From CAMAVH01 sp036500145 (lineage in GTDB: Bacteria; Pseudomonadota; Alphaproteobacteria; SMXQ01): a DNA stretch of 18,446 nucleotides. The DNA lies in the NCBI GenBank assembly GCA_036500145.1, contig DASYCO010000023.1, forward strand, positions 1-18,446, given 5' to 3'. Position 1 is the first letter of the stretch; each line of letters starts with the position of its first letter. The position numbers and the translations under genes are program-made. Below the pieces are notes generated by a model. It was not told the DNA's origin. It was given only the letters and a program-made list of their open reading frames with translations, and searched no databases. This document shows positions 7,369 through 16,235 of this stretch, one piece after another.

Positions 7369-7379
7369 GGCCCGCTCAG
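7365..7379. other. Small palindrome spanning two convergent stop codons
   Basis: CTGAG (7365-7369), a GCCCG loop and CTCAG (7375-7379) form a 5 bp stem. It includes the TGA of the ATPase gene (7366-7368) and the TGA of the opposite-strand exporter gene (7376-7378). It has no T-run on either side. It may be only a consequence of two facing stop codons. Confidence 0.3.
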
Positions 7380-9232
7380 CGGTAGCCCGCCGCCTGCAGC
7401 TCGAACAGCTCGGCGTAGCGTCCGCCCGCCGCCACCAGCTCGGCATGCGAGCCGGCCTCGACGATCTCTCCACTGTCCAGCACGAGAATGCGGTCGGCCA
7501 TGCGCACCGTCGAGAAGCGGTGCGAGATGATGACCGCCGTCTTGCCGCGGCTGAGGTCGCGGAAGCGCCGGAACACTTCGTATTCCGCGCGCGCGTCGAG
7601 GGCCGCCGTCGGCTCGTCGAGGATCAGCACGTCGGCGTCGCGCATGTAGGCGCGCGCGATGGCAATCTTCTGCCATTCGCCGCCCGACAGCTCCATGCCG
7701 TCGTTGAAGCGCTTGCCGAGCGGCTGGTCGAAGCCCTTGGGCAGGCGCGCCACCACTTGGTCGGCGAGGCTGCGCTCGGCGGCGAGCTGCACCTTTTCGC
7801 GGTCGCCGGCGGCGACGATGCGGCCCATGGCGATGTTTTCGCCAGCGGTGAAGTGGAAGCGGATGAAGTCCTGGAAGATGACGCCGATGTGGCTGCGCAG
7901 CTGCAGCAGGTCGTAGTCGCGCAGGTCGTGGCCGTCGAGCAGGATGCGGCCTTCGGTCGGGTCGTAGAGGCGGGCCAGCAGCTTCACGATGGTGGTCTTG
8001 CCGGCGCCGTTCTCGCCGACCAGCGCCAGCACCTCGCCGGCCTTGAGCGTGAAGTCCAGGTCGCGCACCACCCAGCGGTCCGAATCCGGATAGCGGAAGC
8101 TGACCTTCTCGAAGACGAGCCCTGTCCTGACGGGGCTCGGGAAAGGCCGCGGATTCTCCGGCGAGACGATCGTGGGCCTGGCGTCGAAGAAGGCGAAGAG
8201 GTCGCCGAGGTACATGGTCTGCCCCGCGATCTGCGAGAAGCCGAGCAGCAGGCTCTGCAGCAGCCCGCGCAGGCGCAGGAAGGAGCCGGCGAGGAAGCTC
8301 ATGTCGCCGATGCTGAACGGCCCGTCAATCGTGCGCCAGACGATGGCGGCGTAGGCCAGGTAGTAGGCGAAGGAGCCGAGCGCCGCGAAGCCGCCGCCCC
8401 AGGTCGCGCGGCGGATGGCGAGCCGCATGTTGTCGGCGTAGATCTTGCCGGCATAGAGCTTGAATCGGTCGATGAGGAAGCTGTTCAAGCCGAAGAGCTT
8501 GACCTCCTTCACCGTGTCGACGCTCGACCCCAGGTAGCGCACATAGTCGAGCTGGCGACGCTCCGTCGCGCGCAGGTAGTTGAGCCGGTAGTCCTGCGCG
8601 TTGAAATGCGTCTCGCCCATGAAGGCGGGCACCAGCGCCACGAGCAGCAACAGCAGCAGCCAGGGCGCAAAGGCCACCAGGCCGACCGCGTAGGAGACGA
8701 CGGTCAGGGCGTCCTGCATCTGGCCGAACAGCTGCGTCAGCAGCGTCGTGCGGCCGATCACTTGGCGGCGCGCCCGCTCCAGCCCGTCCTGCTGCTCGCT
8801 GCGCTCGAACTGCGCGAGGTCGAGGATGGCCGCATGTTCCATGAGCCGCACGCTGGCGAGGTTGCTGTAGAGCTCCGACAGCAGCCCGTCGACCAGCGAG
8901 CTCGCGCGCGCCAGCAGGTCCGACGCGATCGCCAGCGCGAACTCCAGCGCGAGCAGCCAGGCCGAATGCTGGAGGCGGCCGCTGCCGATCCAGTCTGACA
9001 GCTCGACGCCGGGCGACGGCAGCTGCGACTGGCGCACCACCTCGTCGATGATCAGCTTGCCGACGTAGAGCATGAGCACGGGCAGCGTCGCGCGCGCCAG
9101 CCGTAGGCCGAAGCTCGCCAGCGTGAAGCCTGGGCTCGCCTGCCAGACGAAGCGCAGCAGCGGCGGCAGGTGGCGGAAGGCGCCGATGCGCTCGCGCAGC
9201 GAGGGCCGGCTTTTCAGGTCTGCGTCAGCCAT
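7376..9232 (-). CDS. ABC exporter, fused transmembrane-ATPase half-transporter (MsbA/MDR type)
   Basis: This 618-residue protein has an N-terminal membrane domain with hydrophobic stretches near residues 36-62, 88-108, 173-203 and 283-335, followed by a nucleotide-binding domain. Walker A is GENGAGKT (406-413), the Q-loop is Q454, the signature LSGGE is at 515-519, Walker B is VLILDEP (535-541) and the switch histidine is H571. One-chain proteins of this layout usually dimerise and export lipids, drugs or peptides. The start follows the AraC-family gene by only 6 nt, with no clear ribosome site, so translation is probably coupled to that gene. Its position behind a regulator that is divergent from an Fsr-type exporter suggests a role in export of toxic compounds; the substrate is unknown. 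Confidence 0.9.
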   Translation of the reverse strand: MADADLKSRPSLRERIGAFRHLPPLLRFVWQASPGFTLASFGLRLARATLPVLMLYVGKLIIDEVVRQSQLPSPGVELSDWIGSGRLQHSAWLLALEFALAIASDLLARASSLVDGLLSELYSNLASVRLMEHAAILDLAQFERSEQQDGLERARRQVIGRTTLLTQLFGQMQDALTVVSYAVGLVAFAPWLLLLLLVALVPAFMGETHFNAQDYRLNYLRATERRQLDYVRYLGSSVDTVKEVKLFGLNSFLIDRFKLYAGKIYADNMRLAIRRATWGGGFAALGSFAYYLAYAAIVWRTIDGPFSIGDMSFLAGSFLRLRGLLQSLLLGFSQIAGQTMYLGDLFAFFDARPTIVSPENPRPFPSPVRTGLVFEKVSFRYPDSDRWVVRDLDFTLKAGEVLALVGENGAGKTTIVKLLARLYDPTEGRILLDGHDLRDYDLLQLRSHIGVIFQDFIRFHFTAGENIAMGRIVAAGDREKVQLAAERSLADQVVARLPKGFDQPLGKRFNDGMELSGGEWQKIAIARAYMRDADVLILDEPTAALDARAEYEVFRRFRDLSRGKTAVIISHRFSTVRMADRILVLDSGEIVEAGSHAELVAAGGRYAELFELQAAGYR

Positions 9233-9238
9233 GGTGCG

Positions 9239-10015
9239 TTAGCCGTTCTGCTTGAGGTAGTTGCGCGGCGACGAGCCGAGGACGCGCTTGAACATGGTGG
9301 TGAAGGCGGCCGGATTGTCGTAGCCGAGGTCGAGCGCCACCGCCGTCACCGGCTCGCCGGCGACCAGGCGCGGCAAGGCCGCGACGAGGCAGGCCTGCTG
9401 GCGCCAGGTCGCGAAGCTCAGCCCCGTCTCCTGGCGGAATAGGCGCGTGAAGCTGCGCCGGCTCATGCCGAGGGCGGCGCTCCATTCGTCGATGGTCTCG
9501 TGCGGCGTCGGGTTGACGAGGAACTCGCGGCAGCGCCGCGCCAGCGCGTCCTGCGCCGGAAACGGCAGCGACAGCGGCAGCACCGGCAGCTGCCGCATCT
9601 CGTGCAGGATCAGCGTCATCAATGCGCCGGCGCGGCTCTCCGGGTCGTAGTCCACCGGCAGCTCCACCGCCTGGGCCATCAGGCTGCGCATGAAGGGCGA
9701 GATGCCGACCACCTGGCAATGGTCCGGCATGCCTGCGGCGGCCGTCGCATCGAGGAACAGGCTGTGGGTGCTGACGTCGCCCAGCATCCGCACCTTGTGC
9801 TCGACGCCGCTCGGGATCCAGACGCCGCGCTGCGGCGGCACCACCCAGGTGCCTTGCGTGGTGACGACCATGACCGCGCCCGACGCGCCGTAGAGAAGCT
9901 GGCTGCGCCGGTGGTAGTGCGGCGCGATGGCGTGGCCGTCGGGATAGTCGTTGCCCAGGGCGACGATGGGCCGCGCGATCTCCTCGAACTGCTCGATCAG
10001 CGCATGACGGACCAT
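9239..10015 (-). CDS. AraC-family transcriptional regulator (cupin sensor plus AraC HTH, NimR/YeaM-like)
   Basis: This 258-residue DNA-binding protein has an N-terminal cupin-type sensor containing HYHRRSQLLYGASG (33-46) and a VVPPQRGVWIPSGVEHKV segment (58-75). The C-terminal double helix-turn-helix lies at about 172-195 (TIDEWSAALGMSRRSFTRLF) and 221-250 (VTAVALDLGYDNPAAFTTMF and following). This layout matches the NimR (YeaM) group, members of which control adjacent, often divergent, drug-exporter genes. Here it is divergent from the Fsr-like exporter gene and shares an operon with the ABC exporter that begins 6 nt after its stop. A weak GAG ribosome site lies about 9 nt before the ATG. 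I infer that it controls both the exporter to its right and its own operon, perhaps through CAGGCCT repeats in the 145 bp gap. Confidence 0.9.
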   Translation of the reverse strand: MVRHALIEQFEEIARPIVALGNDYPDGHAIAPHYHRRSQLLYGASGAVMVVTTQGTWVVPPQRGVWIPSGVEHKVRMLGDVSTHSLFLDATAAAGMPDHCQVVGISPFMRSLMAQAVELPVDYDPESRAGALMTLILHEMRQLPVLPLSLPFPAQDALARRCREFLVNPTPHETIDEWSAALGMSRRSFTRLFRQETGLSFATWRQQACLVAALPRLVAGEPVTAVALDLGYDNPAAFTTMFKRVLGSSPRNYLKQNG

Positions 10016-10034
10016 GGCCCACTCTCGTAATAAT

Positions 10035-10059
10035 CAGGCCTGACTGCGGTAGCAGGCCT
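10035..10059. promoter_or_regulatory. Candidate AraC-type operator: CAGGCCT direct repeat
   Basis: CAGGCCT occurs at 10035-10041, where it lies within the 10 bp palindrome TCAGGCCTGA (10034-10043), and again at 10053-10059, 18 bp on. A TAATAT element (10073-10078), a possible -10 box for the rightward exporter gene, follows with no good -35 box. That is the arrangement expected for an activator bound next to the polymerase. The binding protein is inferred to be the adjacent AraC-family regulator. Confidence 0.35.
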
Positions 10060-10160
10060 TTCCCGCCCTTCTTAATATCCCGGCCTGCCGCGCGCAACAG
10101 TTCCTCGGTCGCCCCCCGGCCGCGCGGCATTTCCGACCGAGACGCAAAAGGTGAGTTTTC

Positions 10161-11372
10161 ATGAGTCAGGCCGTCATCGGCCGGTCCAAGACCGGCACGA
10201 CCGCGTTTTCCATCCTGGGCGCGATCAGCTTCTGCCATCTGCTGAACGACATGCTGCAGTCGCTCCTGCCCGCGATCTATCCGATCCTGAAGGGCGGCTT
10301 CGACCTCAGCTTCGGGCAGATCGGCCTGCTCACCCTCACCTACCAAGTCACCGCCTCGCTGCTGCAGCCGCTCGTCGGCCTCTACACCGACCGCCGGCCG
10401 CAGCCCTATTCGCTGCCCGTCGGCATGGCCTCCACCTTGCTCGGCATGATCGCGCTCGCCTATGCGCCGAACTACGCGACGCTGCTCATCAGCTCCGCCC
10501 TGCTCGGCTTCGGCTCCTCCATCTTCCATCCGGAAGCGTCGCGCATCGCGCGGCTCGCCTCGGGCGGCGCGCATGGCATGGCGCAGTCGCTGTTCCAGGT
10601 CGGCGGCAACTTCGGCTCGTCGATGGGGCCGCTGCTGGCCGCCTTCATCATCCTGCCGCACGGCCAGGCGAGCATCGCCTGGTTCGCGCTGGCGGCGCTC
10701 GCCGGCATCGCCATCCTCACGATGCTGGGCCAGTGGTACAAGCGCAACGGCCACGCGCGCCGCGTGCCGCGCCAGGCCGAAGCCCGCCACTCGACGCTGT
10801 CGCGCAGGCAGGTCGGCTGGGCCGTCGCGATCCTGATCGCGCTGATCTTCTCCAAGTACTTCTACCTGGCGAGCATCACGAGCTACTACACCTTCTACCT
10901 GATGCACCGCTTCGACCTGTCGACGCAGACGTCGCAGATCTACCTCTTCGTCTTCCTCGCCGCCGCTGCCGCCGGCACGATCGTCGGCGGCCCCGTCGGC
11001 GACCGCATCGGCCGCAAGAAGGTGATCTGGGGCTCGATCCTCGGCATCCTGCCCTTCACGCTGGCGCTGCCCTACGTCGGCCTGACGACGACGGTGGCGC
11101 TCAGCGTCGTCATCGGCTTCGTGCTGTCGTCGGCCTTCTCGGCGATCCTGGTCTACGCGCAGGAACTGATGCCGGGCCGCGTCGGCATGGTGTCGGGCCT
11201 GTTCTTCGGCGTCGCCTTCGGCATGGGCGGCATCGGCGCCGCCGTGCTCGGCGAGCTCGCCGACTGGACGAGCATCGGCTTCGTCTACGAGGTCTGCTCG
11301 TTCCTGCCGCTGATCGGCCTGCTCACCGCCTTCCTGCCCAACGTGGAAGGCGAGGCGCGCAAGCCGGCGTAA
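10161..11372 (+). CDS. fsr: Major facilitator superfamily exporter, fosmidomycin-resistance protein (Fsr) family
   Basis: This 403-residue inner-membrane protein is expected to have 12 helices and proton-drug antiport activity. Strong Fsr landmarks are FSILGAISFCHLLNDM near residues 16-31, the LLQPLVGLYTD loop (68-77), FHPEASR (122-128), FQVGGNFGSS (145-154) and the second-half GGPVGDRIGRKK loop (276-287). Escherichia coli Fsr, which confers fosmidomycin resistance when overproduced, is about the same length. The start has AGGTGA about 8 nt upstream. The gene is divergent from an AraC-family regulator and is followed by two hairpins. The family is clear; whether fosmidomycin itself is the natural substrate cannot be told, since many Fsr-like proteins have unknown substrates. 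Confidence 0.9.
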   Translation: MSQAVIGRSKTGTTAFSILGAISFCHLLNDMLQSLLPAIYPILKGGFDLSFGQIGLLTLTYQVTASLLQPLVGLYTDRRPQPYSLPVGMASTLLGMIALAYAPNYATLLISSALLGFGSSIFHPEASRIARLASGGAHGMAQSLFQVGGNFGSSMGPLLAAFIILPHGQASIAWFALAALAGIAILTMLGQWYKRNGHARRVPRQAEARHSTLSRRQVGWAVAILIALIFSKYFYLASITSYYTFYLMHRFDLSTQTSQIYLFVFLAAAAAGTIVGGPVGDRIGRKKVIWGSILGILPFTLALPYVGLTTTVALSVVIGFVLSSAFSAILVYAQELMPGRVGMVSGLFFGVAFGMGGIGAAVLGELADWTSIGFVYEVCSFLPLIGLLTAFLPNVEGEARKPA

Positions 11373-11419
11373 CGCCGGTTCTACATAAGACAGAAAACAC
11401 GGATGCCGCTTCATCCGTG
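11361..11419. terminator. Two hairpins after fsr, one with a T-tract on the opposite strand
   Basis: CCGGCG (11364-11369) and CGCCGG (11373-11378) form a stem whose loop is the fsr TAA stop. A second stem, CACGGATG (11398-11405) and CATCCGTG (11412-11419), is a perfect 8 bp hairpin. On the plus strand neither is followed by a good T-run. Read on the minus strand, the second stem is followed directly by TTTTCTGTCTTATGT, the form of an intrinsic terminator for leftward transcription. Confidence 0.55.
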
Positions 11420-11439
11420 CGCGCATGCCCTTTAGCCCG

Positions 11440-11489
11440 TTCTCAAGCTCGCGCGGCGCTCCTATGATCTTCGCATAGGGGGCCGCGCG
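11440..11489 (+). promoter_or_regulatory. Amidase promoter embedded in a large interrupted palindrome
   Basis: TTCTCA (11440-11445), a 17 bp spacer and TATGAT (11463-11468, five of six consensus bases) form a good sigma-70-type promoter about 60 nt before the amidase start. The same DNA holds a palindrome: CGCGCGGC (11450-11457) and CCTATG (11461-11466) pair with CATAGG (11474-11479) and GCCGCGCG (11482-11489). The dyad centre lies just past the -10 box, near the expected transcription start. The promoter match is seen in the sequence; regulation through the palindrome is inferred. Confidence 0.55.
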
Positions 11490-11527
11490 AAGCCTTGCGC
11501 AGGCCAAGAAAAAGAGGGGCATGTCGC

Positions 11528-13147
11528 ATGAGGAACTGGCGTAACACGGCGATGGCGGGTCTGCTGGCGGGCGCGGCGCTCGCCGGCCTCACGGGCTGCC
11601 AGACGCCGCAGCAGCAGGACCAGGCCGCCTCCTTCCAGGTTCTCGAAACCTCCATCGACGACATCCAGGCCGCCTACAAGGCCGGCACCTTGACCGCGCA
11701 TCAGCTGGTCCAGAAATATCTCGACCGCATCCAGGCCTACGACAAGCAAGGCCCCGAGATCAACGCGATCATCACGCTCAACGAACATGCCTTGGAGGAC
11801 GCCGACAAGCTCGACGCCGCCTACCGGCAGTCGGGCTTCGTCGGCCCGCTGCACGGCATCCCCGTGCTCGTGAAGGACGAGATCGACGTGGCCGGCATGC
11901 CGACCACCATGGGCACCGTGATGTTCAAGGACTACCGCCCGCCGCAGGACGCCTTCGTCGTCGACCGCGTGCGCAAGGCCGGCGCCATCATCCTCGGCAA
12001 GACGACGATGAGCGAATATGCGCGCGGCGACACCTACGGCTCGATGTTCGGCGTCAGCCGCAACCCGTACGACCTGGAGCGCACCGTCGGCGGCTCGTCG
12101 GGCGGCTCCGCCGCCTCGGTGAACGCCAACTTCTCCACCATTGCCTTAGGCGAGGAGACGACGGCCTCGATCCGCCGGCCCGGCGCCTGGAATTCCATCG
12201 TCAGCATGCGCCCGACGCCCGGCCTCGTCAGCCGCAGCGGCATGTGGGACGGCTATCCGACCACGGCGGCGCAGATGGGCCCGCTCGCGCGCAACGTGAC
12301 CGACCTCGCGCGCCTGCTCGACGTCATGATCGCCTACGATCCGGAGGATCCGCTCACCGCCGTCGGCGTCGGCAAGACCGACGGCGGCAGCTACACGCGC
12401 TTCCTCGACAAGAACGGCCTGAAGGGGGCGCGCATCGGCATCCTGCGCGACACCATCGGCGAGCGCTCCGAGCCCGGCAGCGACGACTTCAAACGCGTCG
12501 ACGCCGTGTTCGACAAGGACATTGCCGAACTGCGCGCGGCGGGCGCCACCGTCGTCGACCCCATCGTCATCCCCGACCTCAAGGCGCTGCTGAAGAAGCA
12601 AGTCGCCGACCGCAGCGGCTCGGAGGAAGCGATGGTGCGCTACCTGGCGCGCAACCCGAACGGGCAGTTCAAAAACCACAAGGACATCAGCAACGCGCCG
12701 AGCCTGAGCCAGAGCATGCTGCCCGGCACCATCGAGTTCTGGAAGCGGCCCTTCCGGCCCAACGACCCGGCGGCCTACGGCGCATATCTGCAGGCCCGCG
12801 AGGAGCTGGCGATCAACATTCTCAAGGTCATGGCGGATAACCACCTCGACGCCATCGTGCACAAGACCGAGGAGCATGAGCCGGTCTTCATCAAGGACGG
12901 CATCAACCCGCCCTACATCACCAACAAGGGCGCGCCGGTGCTCAACACCTACCTCGCCTACGCCGCCTCGATGACGGTGCCGTCCGGTTTCACGACGGAG
13001 AACCTGCCCGTCGGCATCACCTTCTTCGGCCGCCCCTACAGCGAGCCGACGCTGCTCAAGCTGGCCTACGGCTACGAGCAGGCGACGCACCACCGCATCC
13101 CGCCCAAGACGACGCCGGCTTTGGCGGCGAACGTCGCGGGGAAGTAG
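11528..13147 (+). CDS. Amidase-signature family hydrolase, predicted lipoprotein
   Basis: This 539-residue protein belongs to the Ser-cisSer-Lys amidases, which hydrolyse amide bonds. The start at 11528 has a GAGGGG ribosome site 8 nt upstream and gives a proper lipoprotein signal: hydrophobic AMAGLLAGAALAG, then the lipobox LTGC with C24 as lipidated residue. Catalytic residues align as K116 (LVKDEID), cis-S190 in GGSSGGSA and nucleophile S214. The stretch before the nucleophile reads LGEETTASIRRPG instead of the usual LGxDTGGSIRxPA, so the two glycines that normally shape the oxyanion hole are Thr212-Ala213. It would act in the periplasm or at the membrane, unlike the cytoplasmic GatA relatives. 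It stands alone, with its own promoter and a strong hairpin downstream. The substrate is unknown; peptide or acyl amides are possible. Confidence 0.88.
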   Translation: MRNWRNTAMAGLLAGAALAGLTGCQTPQQQDQAASFQVLETSIDDIQAAYKAGTLTAHQLVQKYLDRIQAYDKQGPEINAIITLNEHALEDADKLDAAYRQSGFVGPLHGIPVLVKDEIDVAGMPTTMGTVMFKDYRPPQDAFVVDRVRKAGAIILGKTTMSEYARGDTYGSMFGVSRNPYDLERTVGGSSGGSAASVNANFSTIALGEETTASIRRPGAWNSIVSMRPTPGLVSRSGMWDGYPTTAAQMGPLARNVTDLARLLDVMIAYDPEDPLTAVGVGKTDGGSYTRFLDKNGLKGARIGILRDTIGERSEPGSDDFKRVDAVFDKDIAELRAAGATVVDPIVIPDLKALLKKQVADRSGSEEAMVRYLARNPNGQFKNHKDISNAPSLSQSMLPGTIEFWKRPFRPNDPAAYGAYLQAREELAINILKVMADNHLDAIVHKTEEHEPVFIKDGINPPYITNKGAPVLNTYLAYAASMTVPSGFTTENLPVGITFFGRPYSEPTLLKLAYGYEQATHHRIPPKTTPALAANVAGK

Positions 13148-13158
13148 AACGCAGCCAT

Positions 13159-13219
13159 CGCTCGTCGCCTCCGGAATCCGAAGGCGACGAGCGCAAATGC
13201 CGCGCGCGGAAAGCGCGCG
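13159..13219. terminator. Strong hairpin pair after the amidase gene
   Basis: CGCTCGTCGCCT (13159-13170) and AGGCGACGAGCG (13182-13193) are perfect 12 bp arms with an 11-base loop, beginning 12 nt after the amidase stop. A second GC stem follows, CGCGCGC (13201-13207) and GCGCGCG (13213-13219). No T-run is present, so termination may be weak or Rho-assisted. The location between the convergent amidase and tRNA-Ser genes suits a two-way terminator. Confidence 0.6.
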
Positions 13220-13251
13220 CGTTCAGCCGGACTGAATGTCGTGAGTGCATG

Positions 13252-13342
<91 letters not shown>

Positions 13343-13397
13343 ACGCCAGGGTGGGCGCTCCGTCAGGAGAAGCGGCCCGGGGTCTGAGTGGGCGGCC

Positions 13398-13426
13398 AAA
13401 ATAACCGCTCGGCCCTGCGGTTTCAA
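13398..13426 (-). promoter_or_regulatory. Predicted tRNA-Ser promoter
   Basis: On the minus strand, TTGAAA (13426-13421), a 17 bp spacer and TATTTT (13403-13398) form a near-consensus sigma-70 promoter. Transcription would begin roughly 50 nt before the mature tRNA 5' end. A short inverted repeat, AACCG/CGGTT, overlaps the spacer. Confidence 0.6.
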
Positions 13427-13449
13427 CCGTGCCGACGCCGCTCCGCAAA

Positions 13450-13495
13450 TGAAAATGCCAATATTTTCAATCGGCTCGCCCAAGGCGGGCCGAGC
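13450..13495 (-). terminator. Hairpin and AT-rich inverted repeat downstream of lepA
   Basis: GCTCG (13474-13478) and CGAGC (13491-13495), with additional CCC/GGG pairing inside, form a stem about 27 nt after the lepA stop. It is followed on the minus strand by an AT-rich perfect 7 bp repeat, TGAAAAT (13450-13456) and ATTTTCA (13463-13469). Together they could end the lepA message; the stem is imperfect and the T content modest. Confidence 0.4.
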
Positions 13496-13521
13496 GGCGC
13501 ACCGACAGCGCCGTCCGGCGG

Positions 13522-15324
<1,803 letters not shown>

Positions 15325-15373
15325 CGGCCTGGAAACAGCTTAAAATGCGGGAGGGAGGCTCTTTGCAGGCGCG

Positions 15374-15402
15374 AACATAGGGCCCGGCGCGGCGGCGCGC
15401 AA
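15374..15402 (-). promoter_or_regulatory. Possible lepA promoter
   Basis: On the minus strand, TTGCGC (15402-15397), a 17 bp spacer and TATGTT (15379-15374) lie about 50 nt upstream of the lepA start. The -35 box matches only its first half, so this is a weak prediction. Confidence 0.4.
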
Positions 15403-15442
15403 TCTCCGTGAAAAGGGCGGAAATCCTCGGTTTGAGCCCGGT

Positions 15443-16150
15443 TCAGGCCCGGCGGCGGGCCGCGCCCTTGGCGACATGGCCGCTCGCTTTGGGCATATGG
15501 GCGGCGAGGAAGGCCTCCACCGCCGTCTCGACCCGGAACTTCATCTCGCCCGGGGTCGCCGCCTTGTCGACGCCGATCAGGCGGCGGAAGTGGATGCCGC
15601 CCATGACGGCGCCGAAGAACTGGTCGGCCGCCACGTCGGCGTCGGCCACCGCCAGCGCGCCCTTGGCGGTCTGGTCGCGCAGGTAGTCGGCCAGGCCGTT
15701 GCAGGACGGGCCGGGGCCGGCGTTCTGCACGGCGCGGCCGAGGGCCGGAAAGCGCACCGCCTCGGAGACGAGGATGCGGTACACCGCCATCACCTCGTCC
15801 GACATCATGCTTTTCAGGAACTTCAGGCCGACGGCGCAGAGCAGCTCGCGCGGGCCGAGGCCGGCGGCGACCGAGGATTCGATGTCGACCAGCATCTGCT
15901 GGCAGTTGGCCCGCACGATGGCGCCGAACAGGTCGTCCTTGCCCTGGAAATGGCTGTAGAGGGTGGCCTTGGAGACCTGGGCCTCGCGGGCGATGGCGTC
16001 CATGCTGGCCCCGGCGAAGCCGTCGCGCAGGAAGACCCGGGCGGCCGCCTTCTCGATCACGGCCCGCTTGGGCGAAACCGTCGGCGCGACAGCCCCGGCC
16101 AAGGCCTCGACGGGCGTCGCGAACACCCTCTTTTGGGACCTTATCGCCAT
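15443..16150 (-). CDS. TetR-family transcriptional repressor (AefR-like C-terminal domain)
   Basis: This 235-residue regulator has its helix-turn-helix at about residues 49-70 (SMDAIAREAQVSKATLYSHF, with KDDLF following), the standard TetR signature. The C-terminal half contains RILVSEAVRFPALGRAVQ and a GIHFRRLIG segment, like AefR-type ligand domains. I chose the ATG at 16150; the frame stays open to a TTG at 16213, but that codon lies within the operator and probably upstream of transcription. No clear ribosome site precedes 16150, so the message may be poorly translated. The gene is divergent from the RND adaptor gene, and the 24 bp palindrome at 16212-16235 is the expected binding site. 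It probably represses the pump and itself, released by a pump substrate. Confidence 0.9.
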   Translation of the reverse strand: MAIRSQKRVFATPVEALAGAVAPTVSPKRAVIEKAAARVFLRDGFAGASMDAIAREAQVSKATLYSHFQGKDDLFGAIVRANCQQMLVDIESSVAAGLGPRELLCAVGLKFLKSMMSDEVMAVYRILVSEAVRFPALGRAVQNAGPGPSCNGLADYLRDQTAKGALAVADADVAADQFFGAVMGGIHFRRLIGVDKAATPGEMKFRVETAVEAFLAAHMPKASGHVAKGAARRRA

Positions 16151-16172
16151 GTTGCTATGCAATAATTTCGCA

Positions 16173-16202
16173 TTGACCGGGAACGCCTTGGACGGATATA
16201 CC
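16173..16202 (+). promoter_or_regulatory. Predicted promoter of the RND efflux genes
   Basis: TTGACC (16173-16178, five of six consensus bases), an 18 bp spacer and TATACC (16197-16202) face the adaptor gene. The predicted start near 16209 abuts the TetR-type operator, and the leader would be about 190 nt. A perfect 14 bp palindrome, GGCGGGCGCCCGCC, lies in this leader at 16287-16300; nothing else stands out between 16236 and 16399. Confidence 0.55.
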
Positions 16203-16211
16203 TTACCCGGC

Positions 16212-16235
16212 AAACTAAACCGTACAGTTTAGTTT
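16212..16235. promoter_or_regulatory. TetR-type operator
   Basis: AAACTAAAC (16212-16220) and GTTTAGTTT (16227-16235) are perfect 9 bp arms with a 6 bp centre, CGTACA. The site lies at the predicted transcription start of the efflux genes. On the other strand it lies between a TTGCAA (16240-16235) and a weak TAGTTT (16217-16212) that could form the tetR promoter. Binding would thus block both promoters. Confidence 0.75.

Noticed and set aside
9225..11522. 765-codon minus-strand open frame across the AraC and fsr genes
   Set aside because: It overlaps two recognisable genes, one of them on the opposite strand, and has the low-complexity charged composition of shadow frames.
11521..11544. Upstream mini-frame (MSHEELA) overlapping the amidase start
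   Set aside because: The ATG at 11521 is only one base from the ribosome-binding purines, too close for initiation, so a regulatory leader peptide is unlikely.
16151..16213. TTG start for tetR at 16213
   Set aside because: The codon lies inside the operator palindrome, and TetR proteins normally begin shortly before the helix-turn-helix; the ATG at 16150 fits better.
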